The position numbers and the translations under genes are program-made. Positions 1-12,600 of a DNA stretch of 64,000 nucleotides are shown here, piece after piece. The DNA is taken from contig JAEVLN010000008.1 in the NCBI GenBank assembly GCA_018350325.1, positions 2,418,001-2,482,000 of the forward strand, written 5' to 3'. Numbering within the stretch: position 1 is the first letter of the stretch; every line of letters starts with the position of its first letter. A model generated the notes under the pieces. The model was not told the DNA's origin. It did no database searches and saw nothing but the letters and a program-made list of their open reading frames with translations. Source of the stretch: Globodera rostochiensis. Lineage: Eukaryota > Nematoda > Chromadorea > Rhabditida > Heteroderidae.

Positions 1-276
1 AGAACGCGATGGAAGCGTGGCCTGAGTAGAAACTGCGCCGAGCGTCCAACACAACTGAATTATCATCAGGCAGTCTCTGGCAGGTGTAGAAGTCGTTGAA
101 GTAGTCGTCATCGTTGAAAGGGCAAATTCTGATTGGTAATGATTTGGATGAGTCACCTTTTTTGATAATAAAATTAACGTCGAGAAAGGGGTTATTTAAA
201 GAAGTTTTAGCGTTATATACATAATTGGGGCAGTACGGGACCGGACTAATGAACAACATTCTCTACTGGGAACCAT
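1..276 (-). pseudogene. Partial second copy of a phospholipid phosphatase exon
   Basis: Bases 1-276 match 7321-7596 base for base. On the minus strand this is the phosphatase exon that carries catalytic motif C2 (residues ARRSFYSGHAS) and the acidic stretch before it. Identity stops abruptly after base 276: the 7321 copy runs on into the phosphatase intron, whereas here the sequence passes into the RIC1 gene. The copy continues beyond the left edge, so it could belong to a complete upstream gene copy or be only a fragment. Exact identity means either a very recent tandem duplication or an assembly or haplotype artefact. Confidence 0.8.
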
Positions 277-3200
277 GCACAACCTTTTTGCACGCGTTCG
301 TCGTCACTTTCCTCCGTTTTCGCCTCACTTTCGTCGCCCTCTGCCGCATTCCTTCCGCCCACAACAAAAGATGGAATTGCGGTCGAACCGTTGCTGATTC
401 GGCTGCTGTTGAGTGAGTGAATTATTGTGGGGGGTTTTTTACATAGAAACAAAATGTTCAATTTAAAATTAGTCAATAATACGCCCCCCCCCCAATTAAT
501 GCATTGTATTGTATTCGTTCACCCATTAAAAGGCAATAAAGAATGATTGACGGGCAAATTTGCGGAGAATGAGACGGGGTAAGGCCAATTGAATTGCGCA
601 TGCAACTTCATCAGAACGACGGGAAACTCCGCGGCAGCGACGGAAAACGCATTTTTGCGCAAAAACGAAATCAAATCAAACTGAAGATAAGAAGAGAAGG
701 CACCTGAAAGTGACCGAATTGTCTCGCTTATCGCTTTCATTAGCATTTTTAATTACCCAAATCCCGCAATGCGTAGTCCTCCAAAAGGGTCGCCGCGTAT
801 TTGGCGAGAATTTTGTCTGTTTTTTCGTATCCGTCAACCAAATTCCGCCCATTTTTTGTCGCCTCCGAAGGTTTTGTTGTGTTTAATTTTGGAAGTGGCG
901 CTTTCGAAAACAATTTTTCTTTGCTTGGAGGTGAAATTTGTTGTGCTTTCTGTTGTTGGTTATGTTGATGGTCGCCGGTCTTCCCAGAAGACATGGACCG
1001 GTGTCGATGAGAGGAGGATTCGCCTGTATGTAATAGTTAGGAATCTTTTGGTTTTAGAATTTAAATATTAATTTGAATCGGTACTTAAAACTGGATTCGA
1101 AAATTTATCGAGTGTTTGGTATGAAAATGGTTATTTTTCTTCCGAATGATCAGCACCATCGATTTCCACTGAAGAGCTAAACGAAGGGAAGGCAAATTCA
1201 TCGGCCGGCGCGGAATTAAATCCGGAAGGCGCTTTGGACTGATGGAAATGGTGATGACTTTGCAGCGATGACAATTTGTGTTGAAGCGGACTTTCCGGTC
1301 CTTCCGACACGGCGCCAATGTCTCCCATTTCATGGTCAGCTGCTCGACAAATGCTGTGCATAAAACGGACGATGTCCTTGACACAATGAAAGTCTTTACA
1401 AATCCCCCCAACTTCCAAAAACGGACTTGTGCAACGGTCCATTGCCGTTTTGCCAGTGCCTCTTCCAACAAACGGAATGCCAACTAAAAGCAAAAAAGGG
1501 TTCAAAACCGACAACGATTATTCTAACCTTTGAACTGTCCTTAAAGTTCTCCATGCTGTGCAAAATCATCAGACAGCTGGTCGCCGTGTCCAATTGGCCC
1601 TCTTGAAGACACATTTGGAATAGCTGCCGGGGATGTTGGCTAACGGAGAACAAAAGGCTCCAAAAGGCAAGTTCCGTCTTGCGGGCGCAGAAAACAATCG
1701 TTCGGAGGTATTCGGTAGGAAATTCGCGAAGAAATGCGACGGCGGTTGGAAGAAGAGGGTCTAAAGAACCAAAAAAAGGAAAAATAATTCACAATTTTCC
1801 AACTTACCCGGAATTGGTTCGGACGAAGTCGCTTCTTCGTCCAGCAAGTCGTGCAGTAACAATTCGAGAATGTGTCCAAAATAGGACAGAGACCGGCACG
1901 CTGTGGCCAAGTCAAAAGCAAAAGCACCAAGATTTCGCTTCAAAAGCTGCTTGAGCAGTTTGTGGATAAACACCTGAAAATAGCTAAAAATATTACCAAA
2001 AAAGCACAAAATTCACCTCGCCAACCCTGACCAAATTGTGTACAAACAATCGCGACATAAAGTCGTTTTTGGTAACGAAAGAACTCAACGAGGACGAGCC
2101 GTCCTCCGTCGCCAGGGAAATGTTATCGGACAATTTGGCAGACGATGACGACGCCTTCGGGTGCGACGAGACGCAACTCGCCCCACACGCCAAATAATCG
2201 TCGTTAACGCCTGAATAAGTATTTGACACAAAGTCCAATTTTTGGCCAATTATCACAAAAAACAAAAAGCATTTAATTTACAGAGGGGGTAAATGTCGAG
2301 ATCAATTGGAAGCATTATCCGACGAGAGATGAACGAACGGGAGCTTTGACGGCTGAGCCTTCGACTTTGATTTGCTAATATCGACGATTTTTCCAATTTT
2401 TGTTCGGTTGACAGCGGAAGCCAAATCTAAAAGCAAAAAAGAACGGAAATAATACTCAAAAAAGCAAAGCAAAACAAAACTCGCCTTACTATTTTTGCAA
2501 CCGGCATTAATCCACAAAGCATCCTCGAGAAATGCGATCCCCCCGAGGGTTTTGGCATATTTACGATCAGAAGGCACTGTCGTCCAAAAATGTTCAACGA
2601 AAGAGGCGATCAAAGTTGGCGGATGAAGCTGCAAATGAAGGAGGAGATCCAACCATCCGGTCAAAAGAATGGTAAAATTAAAATTCACATGAAATTCCGA
2701 GGCAATTTCGTCGTCGCTTTCCTGCGCTTTTCCGGACTGAGCGTCGTCGTTCAGTTGGGGCTGCATTGGACTCAACAGCAGCAAATGACCGGAAATATTC
2801 AACAAAAGCGAGTCCAAATCCTCGCAAAAAGCGACGGCATCTAAAAAGGAACAAGTCAATCAATTAGGTTAAACACAATTAAAAGCTTTGCCTAATTTAT
2901 ATATAAATTTTATTAATAATACCGGAATGGAAATTGAGTCTTGTGAGATCCATCGACACGAGACAGCTCGGATGAGGCAGAAATTCCGCAATACGAATTT
3001 CGGCCAGACATTCCAAAGTTAGGGAATCGGTGACAGTCTTTTGACCTTTTTCAGTCGAAAGCGACAGAGAGTAAATGCCAATCAGCGAATTGACGTCAAA
3101 AACCAGCAAATGCAAATGACTGCAAATAAAATTCCCATTAAATGACACTTTCATTAATTTGTAAATTAAATTGCTTACAAGTTATTATTTTCTCAGAAGG

Positions 3201-6085
3201 TAAAGGGTAAAGCTCACTTTAGGGACATTTGCAAAACTTTGTTGGTAGGGATGGAATTTGCCACGTCCAAATCCAATTGCTTTTCAGCATGAAATGCATA
3301 AATCCGTTCGTTTTCACCGTCTGAGAAGTCCGTGTTACAGGCAGAACAAATCACAAAATCTTCAAAAATTGCGATTCCTCCACTCAATGAGAGAGACTGT
3401 TCCTAAAAAGAATCGTTTTTTGTAATGAAACAAATTAAAACCGAATAATTTGGAAGCAAACCTGGGCTTCTTTTCGAAACATCCGCCATTTAGCTGACTT
3501 AAAATTGTATAAGCAAAAGCCATGCCTTCCGGCAACAGCGAGAAATTTGTTGCAGTCAAAATCTGTTGCCATTAACTAAATTACTTTACTATTATTGCTG
3601 AAACTGTAGCAAAAAACGGAAAAGCTCACCATTATGGGCCCGTTCACCGCTAAATAATTATGCGGAGGTTTAAACACTTTCCAAATCAAATGGGGCGCAC
3701 TGCAAGCGACCGTCTGATCGGCGGAGATTGACGGGGAAAGGTAAACCCGATCGGAACCAAACATCATAACGTGTCGAGAATGCGAATTCTCCACCGATTG
3801 GATGAGATTAATATGTTGAACGCCGTCAGTTGTCCCCATCCAAAGTTGAAAGCCTTCGTGTGCCCAGTCCAGCGTTGTAAAAAAAAAAGAACTAAAAAAA
3901 CGTGCAAAAATATTAAAATTAAATAAACCGTTCATAGAGTGGGTGAAGAACGTTCAAATAAAATTTTGTCTAATATTTCTGACCTCGAGCTTCCCGAATG
4001 GTCCTCAAGCGAACACCACCATTGGGCACCGAACGGACTGAAAATGGCCAAGGCCGGGGGAGTTTCATTGAAAGTGTTCATTGTTAGCCATCGACTGTCC
4101 TCTCCGTTATTTGTCTCTGTTCCATTTTGGGTAAGACAACAATCTAAACGGAAACGGATTGGAAAAACGCATTCAGTTTAAAATTGTGACTGACCAACGT
4201 CCTTTTTCCCATCGGCCAAAGTCTCAATTTGGCCGGATAAACCATCGACGGAATTCCAAATAACTGCGAATACATTTCCATTGGGGCTCAAACACCGAAT
4301 CTGGCGGACTGAGCTGAGCCGTCCAAGAAACTCAGTGCCGTTCTTCAATGTCAGTCGAACAACAAAAAGTTGGACGAGTGTTTCATTAAGGTCATCGAAT
4401 GAATATGTGACCAAATCCCCACTGAAAATGTCTCGCGTTGAGACATTCGTGAAATTTTCCAAAGAATTTGTCGTCACCTTTTTGTGCCAAAATAAATCAG
4501 ACGATATTTGAAATTGGTGGCACAACAGCACGCGTTGTTCATTTCCCCCGCCCACAAAGCGTTAATTGAATTCGGTTGAAAGTTTGCGGATGGACTGCGG
4601 AGAAGCGCGCCCCGTCCGTCACTGAGCACAACGCAAATCCCTCCAAGAAAAGGCGCAATGTCCAAAACGTGCAGAGAATCGAGGTAAGAATGGCGCTCAT
4701 CTTCTAATATTTTAAATAATTTAAAAGAATGAACAATTTGCTAACTTTTTGAGAAAGAACTTCCAAATTGGTTGGGCGTTGCACAAATGGAACGAATGTT
4801 AAACGAAAGATTTTGAAGCACTGTTCCCGTCCAACTCATTCTGTGCAACCAGCCGTCCACCAGACACACAATGAATTCTTCTTTGAAGCAAAGTACGCTT
4901 AAATTTCATTTTTAAATTGTAAAAGTAGCTTATTTTGGTGCATTTTCTGATCCGATCATTTTGACCGATTTTGAACTCGGGACCCAAAACGAACATTTTT
5001 GAAAATTCATAATTTTCCTAAGTTCTCATTATGTCAAAAATCTCTTTAAATGCACCAAACTAACGCAAAAAAAAACTAATTTTAAGCAAAAAAACGGAGA
5101 GGTTTTAAAGCAAATTAAGCAGGGGGTCTATTGGCAAAAAAGCACGGCACTTCTTTAGCTTTTAACCAATTATTTACAGGTAATACAAAGGAAATGCAAA
5201 AGAATGAAGCGGCCTTCAGGCTAAATAAGTGCCAAATGGAGTTCAATTAGTGCTCTCCCTCGGCCACAAAACAAAATATGACTTACCTCGTTGGCTCAGC
5301 CTCCAAATGGGCCACAACCGAAAGAGTGACGTTCATTAACGGCCGATTTTGTGCCAAATAAAACTCGGAAGATCCCCTCGAAAAGGCCGAATTAGCCGCT
5401 GGCGGATCGTGCAAGTTAAAAGTCGGATGATTGGAAGTTATCTCCACAGAGAAAATGTTTAAGCAATTTTTTGACTTAATTCAAAAAATGAAAAATCAAA
5501 TCCACAAAATGTCAAAACAAACCAACACACAAATCGAGCGCGAATCCGGCTTCCAAAATGCCTTAGTAAAAGGTCCACGTTCGCGCAAATTATCCCCATC
5601 CCTTTGGTAAATGCACGCGACAAGGCGAGTCTAAAAGGAATTAATTAAGTTGACGCCTAATTTTAAATCACAAATCAAATAAAATCGAATTAACATTCAC
5701 AAAAAAAGAGAAAAGCACATGCGATTTGACTCCAAATAATATGATCAGGCAATCGGGTCACCATAAAAATGGACAAAAATTGTTTTTTCCAAAAAATGAG
5801 GACAACCATCGGTAATATTACCGAAAAGTCGATCGAGGTTTTGCTTAAAAAGTTTGTAAAAAACCCAACCCCTCGTCTATATAAGTGCAAAAACATTTAC
5901 TCACATCGGCAAAATAAAAGTAAAGATTTTCATCGGAGACCACCGCAACAATTGTCCTTTCCCTATTGGCCACAACATAATTTACATTTGCAGAGAATGG
6001 AAGCCTCAACAAACTGTCACAGGAATCCTGAATTTGCGAATTAAAAAGGAATCTGAACGTTTCCTCTGCTCACCGGTAAAAACAT
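246..6085 (-). CDS. RIC1: RIC1 homologue (Rab6 GEF complex subunit), C-terminus apparently truncated
   Basis: RIC1 pairs with RGP1 as the guanine-nucleotide exchange factor for Rab6 at the Golgi. The start at 6085 gives MFLP, splices over a short intron to an exon ending near 5905, then joins [19 protein letters not shown] at about 5634, which aligns with the first propeller blade of RIC1. Later exons carry WD40-like beta-propeller segments (about 5456-2930). The helical RIC1 domain follows: [20 protein letters not shown] (about 1850), [20 protein letters not shown] (about 1600) and [19 protein letters not shown] (about 800). The next exon ends near 523 (motif [12 protein letters not shown]). 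A last exon from about 405 reads through the 276/277 junction into the phosphatase copy and stops at 246-248. Family members have several hundred more residues after this point, so the tail looks lost. Roughly 17 small exons; about 1,050 residues by eye. Exon borders are approximate. Confidence 0.9.
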
Positions 6086-6567
6086 CACAAAGTTTGGAGC
6101 TTCAATCTGCTTTGAATTAGAATCGAATCCAAGTGATAAAAGTTATGTTATTTTCAATATCCTCATTTTGCACATTCTTTATTTAACTGATAAAAAATGA
6201 TCGTCTGCTATATTTGTGAGCAACTTTTTGTCTAATTAACAGGGGGCATGAAGGTTCAAAATTTTTCTTATATTGGGGAGGGGGGGGGGGGGGGTTGGGA
6301 CACGAATTTTCATCAATTGTGTGAGACTGTTTCAACTTTTTGTGATGGAGACAAAACACAATTCGATTGATTTATTTATGTACAATAACAAAAATTGAGT
6401 AAAACCGGTAGATTTTTGGCACAAAAAATGAGGAATAGAATGTTCTAAAAAGCGAGGAGAACAAATGGAGGAATATTGCATTTTCAAAGGCTTGCCGAAC
6501 AGAGGGAGACAAAACTTGTTGGGGGTGAAAAGAATCAGAAAATTGTGTGGCAATAAACAAGAAGTTT
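6086..6567. other. Intergenic gap between RIC1 and the phosphatase
   Basis: About 480 bp separate the phosphatase stop from the RIC1 start, both genes on the minus strand. It contains a run of about 14 G near 6281-6294 and otherwise AT-rich sequence. The close same-strand spacing would allow a two-gene operon, but I see no diagnostic trans-splice signal. No gene seen. Confidence 0.5.
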
Positions 6568-9500
6568 CTAAATCATCGCCACTGCCTCCTCCCTCACAGG
6601 CGATTCGATTGTTTCCGGCGCCTTTGTTTTTTTCTTACCTTTATCAGAATTTCCATCAGCAATTGGTGTGGTAGTGGCAGCAGAAGTTGTTGACACGGGA
6701 TCATCAGCCGGAGCCGGAGCAGCATCAGCAACAACAACAGCGGGAGTGGCAGGGAAAAAATGCTCCCTGTGAAAAGTTACCTGAAATAAGCAGCAATTTA
6801 ACTACTAATATATAGAGTTTGATTAAGCAAAAATTGGAAACAAATGAATTAATCCAAAATTGGCTTAACACCTTTAATCGTCATTTGTTCGCTCGCTTAA
6901 TGGGTTTGAACAAAATATTCAAAAAATGATCGGAATTGATCAGTCTCAAACCAAACAAAAAAAAAGCATTATATGTGTACATAAAATGCAAATCGGACTG
7001 TCACTCACCACACAAACGGCAACAGCTGTGCCCGCCAGAGCGCCACAAACGATGTCGACGCTGTGATGTTTGTGGTCGGTCAACCGAGTAATGGCCACAA
7101 AAGACGCGGCGCCAATTAACAGCGCGTATAGCGCGATGAAAAGGTCGATGAATTGACGAAACAAAGGCAAAATGCGTGCGTGGATATACAACTGCAAAGG
7201 AAAATAGAATAAATACGCGATCTTATCCGAAAGATTAGCGGACTCTACAGAAACTGAATGATGTGATCTGAGGAAGTCGGCTTAAACCCCCAAAAATTAC
7301 GATGAGAAAAATAGCGAAAAAGAACGCGATGGAAGCGTGGCCTGAGTAGAAACTGCGCCGAGCGTCCAACACAACTGAATTATCATCAGGCAGTCTCTGG
7401 CAGGTGTAGAAGTCGTTGAAGTAGTCGTCATCGTTGAAAGGGCAAATTCTGATTGGTAATGATTTGGATGAGTCACCTTTTTTGATAATAAAATTAACGT
7501 CGAGAAAGGGGTTATTTAAAGAAGTTTTAGCGTTATATACATAATTGGGGCAGTACGGGACCGGACTAATGAACAACATTCTCTACTGGGAACCATTCAA
7601 ATTATTACCCATCGTTTCCTGCGCACAATGTGAAGAAGTAGGGGCGCAACGAACCGACGGACAGCTTGAACAGATTGAGGAAAAACATGTTGATAGCCAT
7701 GCCGAGCAACCAAATCGCTTAATTAATTGTTACAAATTAAAAAAACAATCACTCACTGGTAAAACGGAGTAGTTGCCCAAGTCTCTGTCTCCAATTCCAT
7801 CGACCGTACCAAAAGATGCGTTCATTTTCACCAATGTTCAGAACAAATTCTCCCACCGTAAACTTAAACATTATGAATAATGGACGGGAAAATTCTCAAG
7901 GAGATTTATTCACACCAAAAAGTAATTATCAGGCATGTTCACGGTTACCCGTAACCGCGGTTAACCGCGGATACCCGCGGCTAACCGCGGTTAACCGCGG
8001 ATACCCGCGGCTAACCGCGGTTAACCGCGGATACCCGCGGCTAACCGCGGTTAACGGTTATGGAATTTTAAAGCACCGCGGTTACGGGCGGTTAACGGTT
8101 ATGAGTGTTTGAGGACGGGCGGTTACGGTCGGTTAACGGTTATGAGTGTTTGAGGACGGGCGGTTACGGTCGGTTAACGGTTATGACCATTAAAACCGCG
8201 GTTAACCGTCGCATCCGTTGTTTTTTTGATTACTGTAGGTTAAGACGATTTGCCTTTATAATTTCATTGACTTTATTCACCTTTTCACCAAATGTATAAA
8301 TCTGTCCAGCGGCTTAGTGGTGAAACTCTTTGACTGCTTTTATTTGGTTTAGGTTCAAGCCCCTTCTGCTGTAATCATTTCATTTTTATATTTTAATATC
8401 CCTCCTTTTTAGTATTCTTACAATTTTTTGCAAAAATTTTAGCTATAAAAAGTAAAATTCTATTCTAACTATTTACATAAATAATTAGTTCATTTTAGAA
8501 CTCAATTATCTAAAATTTGGACGATTTTTCTCAGCATAAGTCATTAAATATTCGATTTTTTCCTCGGCGGCGCTTATCGGCACCGCCGAACCCCCACCCC
8601 CTTTCTTGAAAATATTTTAGGCAACTAATGCGCAAAAACAGAAAAAATTCTCTGATCGGTCGCGCTTTGTTAGATTTTAATCATGAAAGTGTTAGAAAGA
8701 AAATTTAAAATTTTATTCATTGACAAAATCTGAGAAAAATCACTTATTAAGTTCAATACACATCAATTTTGATTAATTTTAGAAAGACGCCACATCACTT
8801 TTAATCTTTTGAAATCTGGAAAACTTTATTGATTTTTAAATAGTGCGGTTAACCGCGGATAACCGCGGGCGGTTAACGGTTATGAGATTTTTAGGACGTG
8901 CGGTTACGGGCGGTTAACGGTTATGGAGTTTTAGAGCCCCGCGGTTACGGGCGGTTAACGGTTATGAGTGTTTGAGGACGGGCGGTTAACGGTTATGAGT
9001 GTTTGAGGACGGGCGGTTACGGTTAAGGAAATTGGTAACCGTGAGCATGCCTGGTAATTATAGTAAAGCTGGTCCCCACTTTTTTAAACGTAAAAAGCTG
9101 TTTCTGTGGGGTTTTAGGGTCGTAGAATCCGAATGTGCATCCGTTTCGTGACAAAATCTTATGTCAGATTTGTGATCACCTCCAAAACCCCTGTATAAAT
9201 TATTTTCAATTTCGGGACTCCATTTCTTTAGTGATTGCCAAAACTTTGGTGGGCTTTGAAAAAATGTTTGGATTCGGACTCGGGGCTTGTATAGTTTGAA
9301 TTCTACGACTCTGAAACGTCCCAGAAACAGATTTTTTTGTTTTACTATTAGCGGACAAGCGCTTTACTTTTACCCCACCAGAAGAACTGTCGTCGGAATT
9401 GCGGCGAAGTAAACATTCTGGATTCGAACGGTTTCTTCTCTTTGCGGAAACCGAATGGATTTGTCATCACAGAAAAAGCCTTGGTTTGTTGGCGCAAAAA

Positions 9501-9659
9501 AGAATCTCAGACTGTAGCTCACCACTCCTGAACCAAACAAAAAAAGCACAATTTGATCGAATGATATGTTTAAAAATAGAAATCAGATGATTTTGTGTAT
9601 GCTTTACACTTACCAAAAACAACAGACACCACTACACGGACCAAAGTTGGCGTCTCCAT
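6568..9659 (-). CDS. Phospholipid phosphatase (PAP2/LPP family)
   Basis: A six-helix membrane lipid phosphatase that dephosphorylates phosphatidate, lysophosphatidate and related lipids. Exons in order: 9659-9613 (METPTLVRVVV..., first helix), about 9527-9373 (NQGFFCDDKSIRFPQREET, the family's conserved first luminal loop), about 7855-7760 (VGEFVLNIGENERIFWY), about 7720-7605, an exon ending near 7260, about 7197-7010, and 6765-6568. All three PAP2 catalytic motifs are visible: C1 as KLSVGSLRP, C2 as SGHAS, C3 as TRLTDHKHHSVD, with the key Arg, His, Arg, His and Asp present. The C-terminal tail is Ala/Thr/Pro-rich, ends in charged residues, and stops at 6568-6570. The intron between exons 2 and 3 holds a hAT-like element. 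The exon carrying C2 is duplicated at the left edge of the window. Confidence 0.93.
7321..7596. repeat. Direct repeat partner of bases 1-276
   Basis: Identical to 1-276, at an offset of exactly 7,320 bp. The right boundary lies in the phosphatase intron, just past the acceptor side of the C2 exon. At 277 and 7597 the two sequences diverge at once, which defines the junction of a head-to-tail duplication or a mis-join. Confidence 0.9.
7930..9053. mobile_element. Non-autonomous hAT-like DNA element (MITE) with 8-bp target duplication
   Basis: The ends are inverted repeats: CAGGCATGTTCACGGTTACC at the left and its near-perfect complement, finishing in CATGCCTG, at the right. The 8-bp direct repeat GTAATTAT flanks both sides (7922-7929 and 9054-9061). 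An 8-bp duplication with CAG-type termini is the hAT signature. The element is 1,124 bp, has no transposase ORF, and sits in an intron of the phosphatase gene. Inside are about three 30-bp tandem units built from TAACCGCGG and TACCCGCGG (7952-8055), and further GCGGTTAACGGTTATG copies at both ends in opposite orientation. A tRNA-like stretch lies near 8300-8360. Confidence 0.85.
8300..8362 (+). other. tRNA-like (pol III A/B box) segment inside the hAT-like element
   Basis: The segment has an A-box-like GGCTTAGTGGTGAAACTC and, about 45 bp later, a B-box-like GGTTCAAGCCCC. No full cloverleaf can be folded by eye, so it is at most a degenerate tRNA or SINE-type promoter. The second hAT-like element carries a similar segment near 11660-11715. 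Confidence 0.35.
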
Positions 9660-12600
9660 TATTTTATTTTTGATTAATGAAAATGAAGCTTCGTCCATTA
9701 ATTCCTAAAGAAAATAATAAAAACGAAAAATGCACACCTAAGATCGATCGGGGTCAGTTTGGCGGGGCCCTTTTGTTCAAACTTATAAATTTTTTCAATT
9801 CAAACTTTCAAATTCTCAAAAATCCCATTCTTAGGGGTGTAAAATCCGAAATTTACTCAAATTCCGAAATCCGAGACCGAAATTTTGCCCATCCCTTCTA
9901 ATCAATCGATTTCCTCTAAGCCAGGGATGCTCGTAATTACGGTTACTATTGCGGATTTCTTAATTACGGGGGGTGTCCGTACGTTTTGCCTTCTTAGCAT
10001 AAATGTTACATTTTGCCAACCTATCAAAAACTTAAATTTCCATCAATTTCGAACCCCGGACAATCAAATCCCGGTTCTACAGTTCGGTCCGATTCGGAAC
10101 CGCCAACCCTAACCCGAATTATTAAGAAAAGATGAGAAATAATGTTTGATTGGCCGGGACCGGGAGACACGGATGATCGCCAAAAGCACGCAGCCATAAT
10201 TCTGTCACTCCACCCGATGTCCACGCCATCAAGCTAATCTCTATGTCAATTAACTTGAAGCCTCTTGCCCACATGTGACAGAGTCCGATCTGCAAAAGCC
10301 AAGGATGCCGACCAAAAACCCGAATATAAAATAAAAGGTCGCGCAACGGCCTGCCAATAGCTATGGCCTTTTCTTCGTCCCAATCTCAAGAGGAATGCAA
10401 TTAAATGGCATCCGGAAGGACTAACATCATAAAGGGGGGGGGGGGGAGAAGTCCACAAATCTAAATGAAATGCCGAGTCGGACAAATAATGATCCGAACC
10501 CATAATAAGCCTCAAACAAAAGCACCTTTAATCCTCTTTTTCTCATTCTTGCATGGAATGCCATCGAATACTTTGCACATTCTCCGCGATTCCCTTTATA
10601 TTTTTTATCTTTTCTGTCGCCTCCCCTTCCCGCGCGGAAGACAAAATTCATTGGGAAAATAGAGCTAATGTACAAATCCATCCACTATTCCCTCTCCCAA
10701 TGCTTTCATTAAAGTCATCGATTCATCCCACCCATCCTTGTCCCCCCCCTTCCCCCCCCCATCCCCCAACATCCCATGTCCAATTTTGCGTCCTGCACTT
10801 CGCCCGCCCCTCCACACCATCTCTCGCGTGTCAAAGTCCTTCTTGTCATTTCCACAAAGGATGAGAATGGGTTGGGTGGGCTTTATCCCCCCCCCCCAAA
10901 TGGTTATCCCCTCCCCCCACTTTCCCCCCTCTTTTGAATATAATACTCATAAAACAGCGGGGCGTTAACAGTCAGCCAAGATTGTTACTCCATTTCATTT
11001 TTGACAAATGATGCTTAATTACGTGACGTGTGGCAAAATGATGAAATGACCCAAACGGACCCCTCCCCTCCCGTGTCCCTCGCCTTAATCAATGCTAATT
11101 GTGTCTCGACGGTTATTTACTCCTTTCATAAAGATCTTTTTGTCCTTCGCCTCTCGTCAACCCTTTTGGGATTTTCGGGACGTCCAGATTAATTAGGGCT
11201 CATCTGCCGAATTGCCCATTTTACGACCTTTTCTCAACCCCACGCAAATTCATTTCTTTTTTGATACTTTTCCGTTGTGGGAGGAACTCCAGACGAATAT
11301 AAGTCAAATCAAATTAAAAAACACGTCTCCATGACGTTTGATAAGATCATATTTTCAAAATATATGATTTTTCCAATTTGTATTTAACAAAGAAATTTGC
11401 TTAAAATATTTTTTTCCAATTGAATTTCTGTGGCGTAAAGATGTTAAAAAGCATGGTGTCGATCAGTGTTTTGCTGTTCCAGCTTGGCTTGTTCTGTTCC
11501 TGTTCTGTTCTAAGATTTCAGAACAGCACAGGACAGGAACAGATTTAAAATCCTTGGAACAGGAACAGAACAGGCCAAGCTAGAACAGGGTAAAAATTGA
11601 AGAATTGAACTTGATTGAGTAATATATTTAAAATTTTCCAAGAATCCATTGTGATCTCACGTGGCGCAGTGGTTAAACTGAGTGACGTGATTCAATTTTG
11701 TCTAAGGTTCAACTTTATCTAGTGAAAATCTTTTTATTTAATTTTTTTCGTATAATGGTGAGTGATGCCTGGGGCTGTGGTTCGAACCCCCGACTTTTTT
11801 AACAATTCCATCAAAATCTTAAAAAAAATTCCCCGCGACCAACCCCGACATCCCCGGCTCCCAGGGAGTCGAGGAGCAACCTTATAAACCTAACTTAAAA
11901 TATTTTGGTAAAAGTCTCGGATTTTTGGGAGTCAATTCTCGAGTCTCGGGGGCAACTCTTGGTAAAGTTAGGTCTCGAGCATCACTAGGAAGTGATTGAA
12001 CACATTGTCCAATGCATCATCAATTAAAATTTCAGACTGAATTTCACTCGGAAAAATTTTGATTTGGAACAGTCTAAGAACAGTTTACTCTGTTCTGTTC
12101 CTGTTCTGTTCCTGTTCCTGTTCTGTTCTCGAGGTCGGAACAGAACAGGAACAGAACAGATAGGCTGTTCTAAAATTTGAGAACAGAACAGGAACAGATC
12201 CAAAATTGTTGGAACAGCAAAACACTGGTGTCGATGCTGTTGAAGATATTGTGGCCAAAATCGTTGCATTTATGCCTCCAATATAAAATTGGAAAAAATA
12301 TTTAAAGTGAAAAATCGAAAATCTATTCTTATAATCTAAAGATTTTTCGTGATCAGCGTCCTTGATAATCCCTGAAAAAGTGTTTTTATGTGATTTGAAC
12401 ATTTGTTATAAACAAGCCGTGGACTGATTTTACCATTTGAACAATTTAGGCGATGTTGGCATTCATTTGAGCCAAATGCAAAAAAAAAATTGTTTCAGTC
12501 GAATTTTCTGTCCGCGCTTTTTTTTGTTGTCTGTCGTTCATTTCCATTTTATGCCCCATTATGCACGGGGTAAAGTTACAGGGCAATAATGGCACATCCC

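Noticed and set aside
10022..10968. Overlapping ORFs on both strands, up to 103 codons
   Set aside because: Low-complexity C-rich frames with no splice context or recognisable family.
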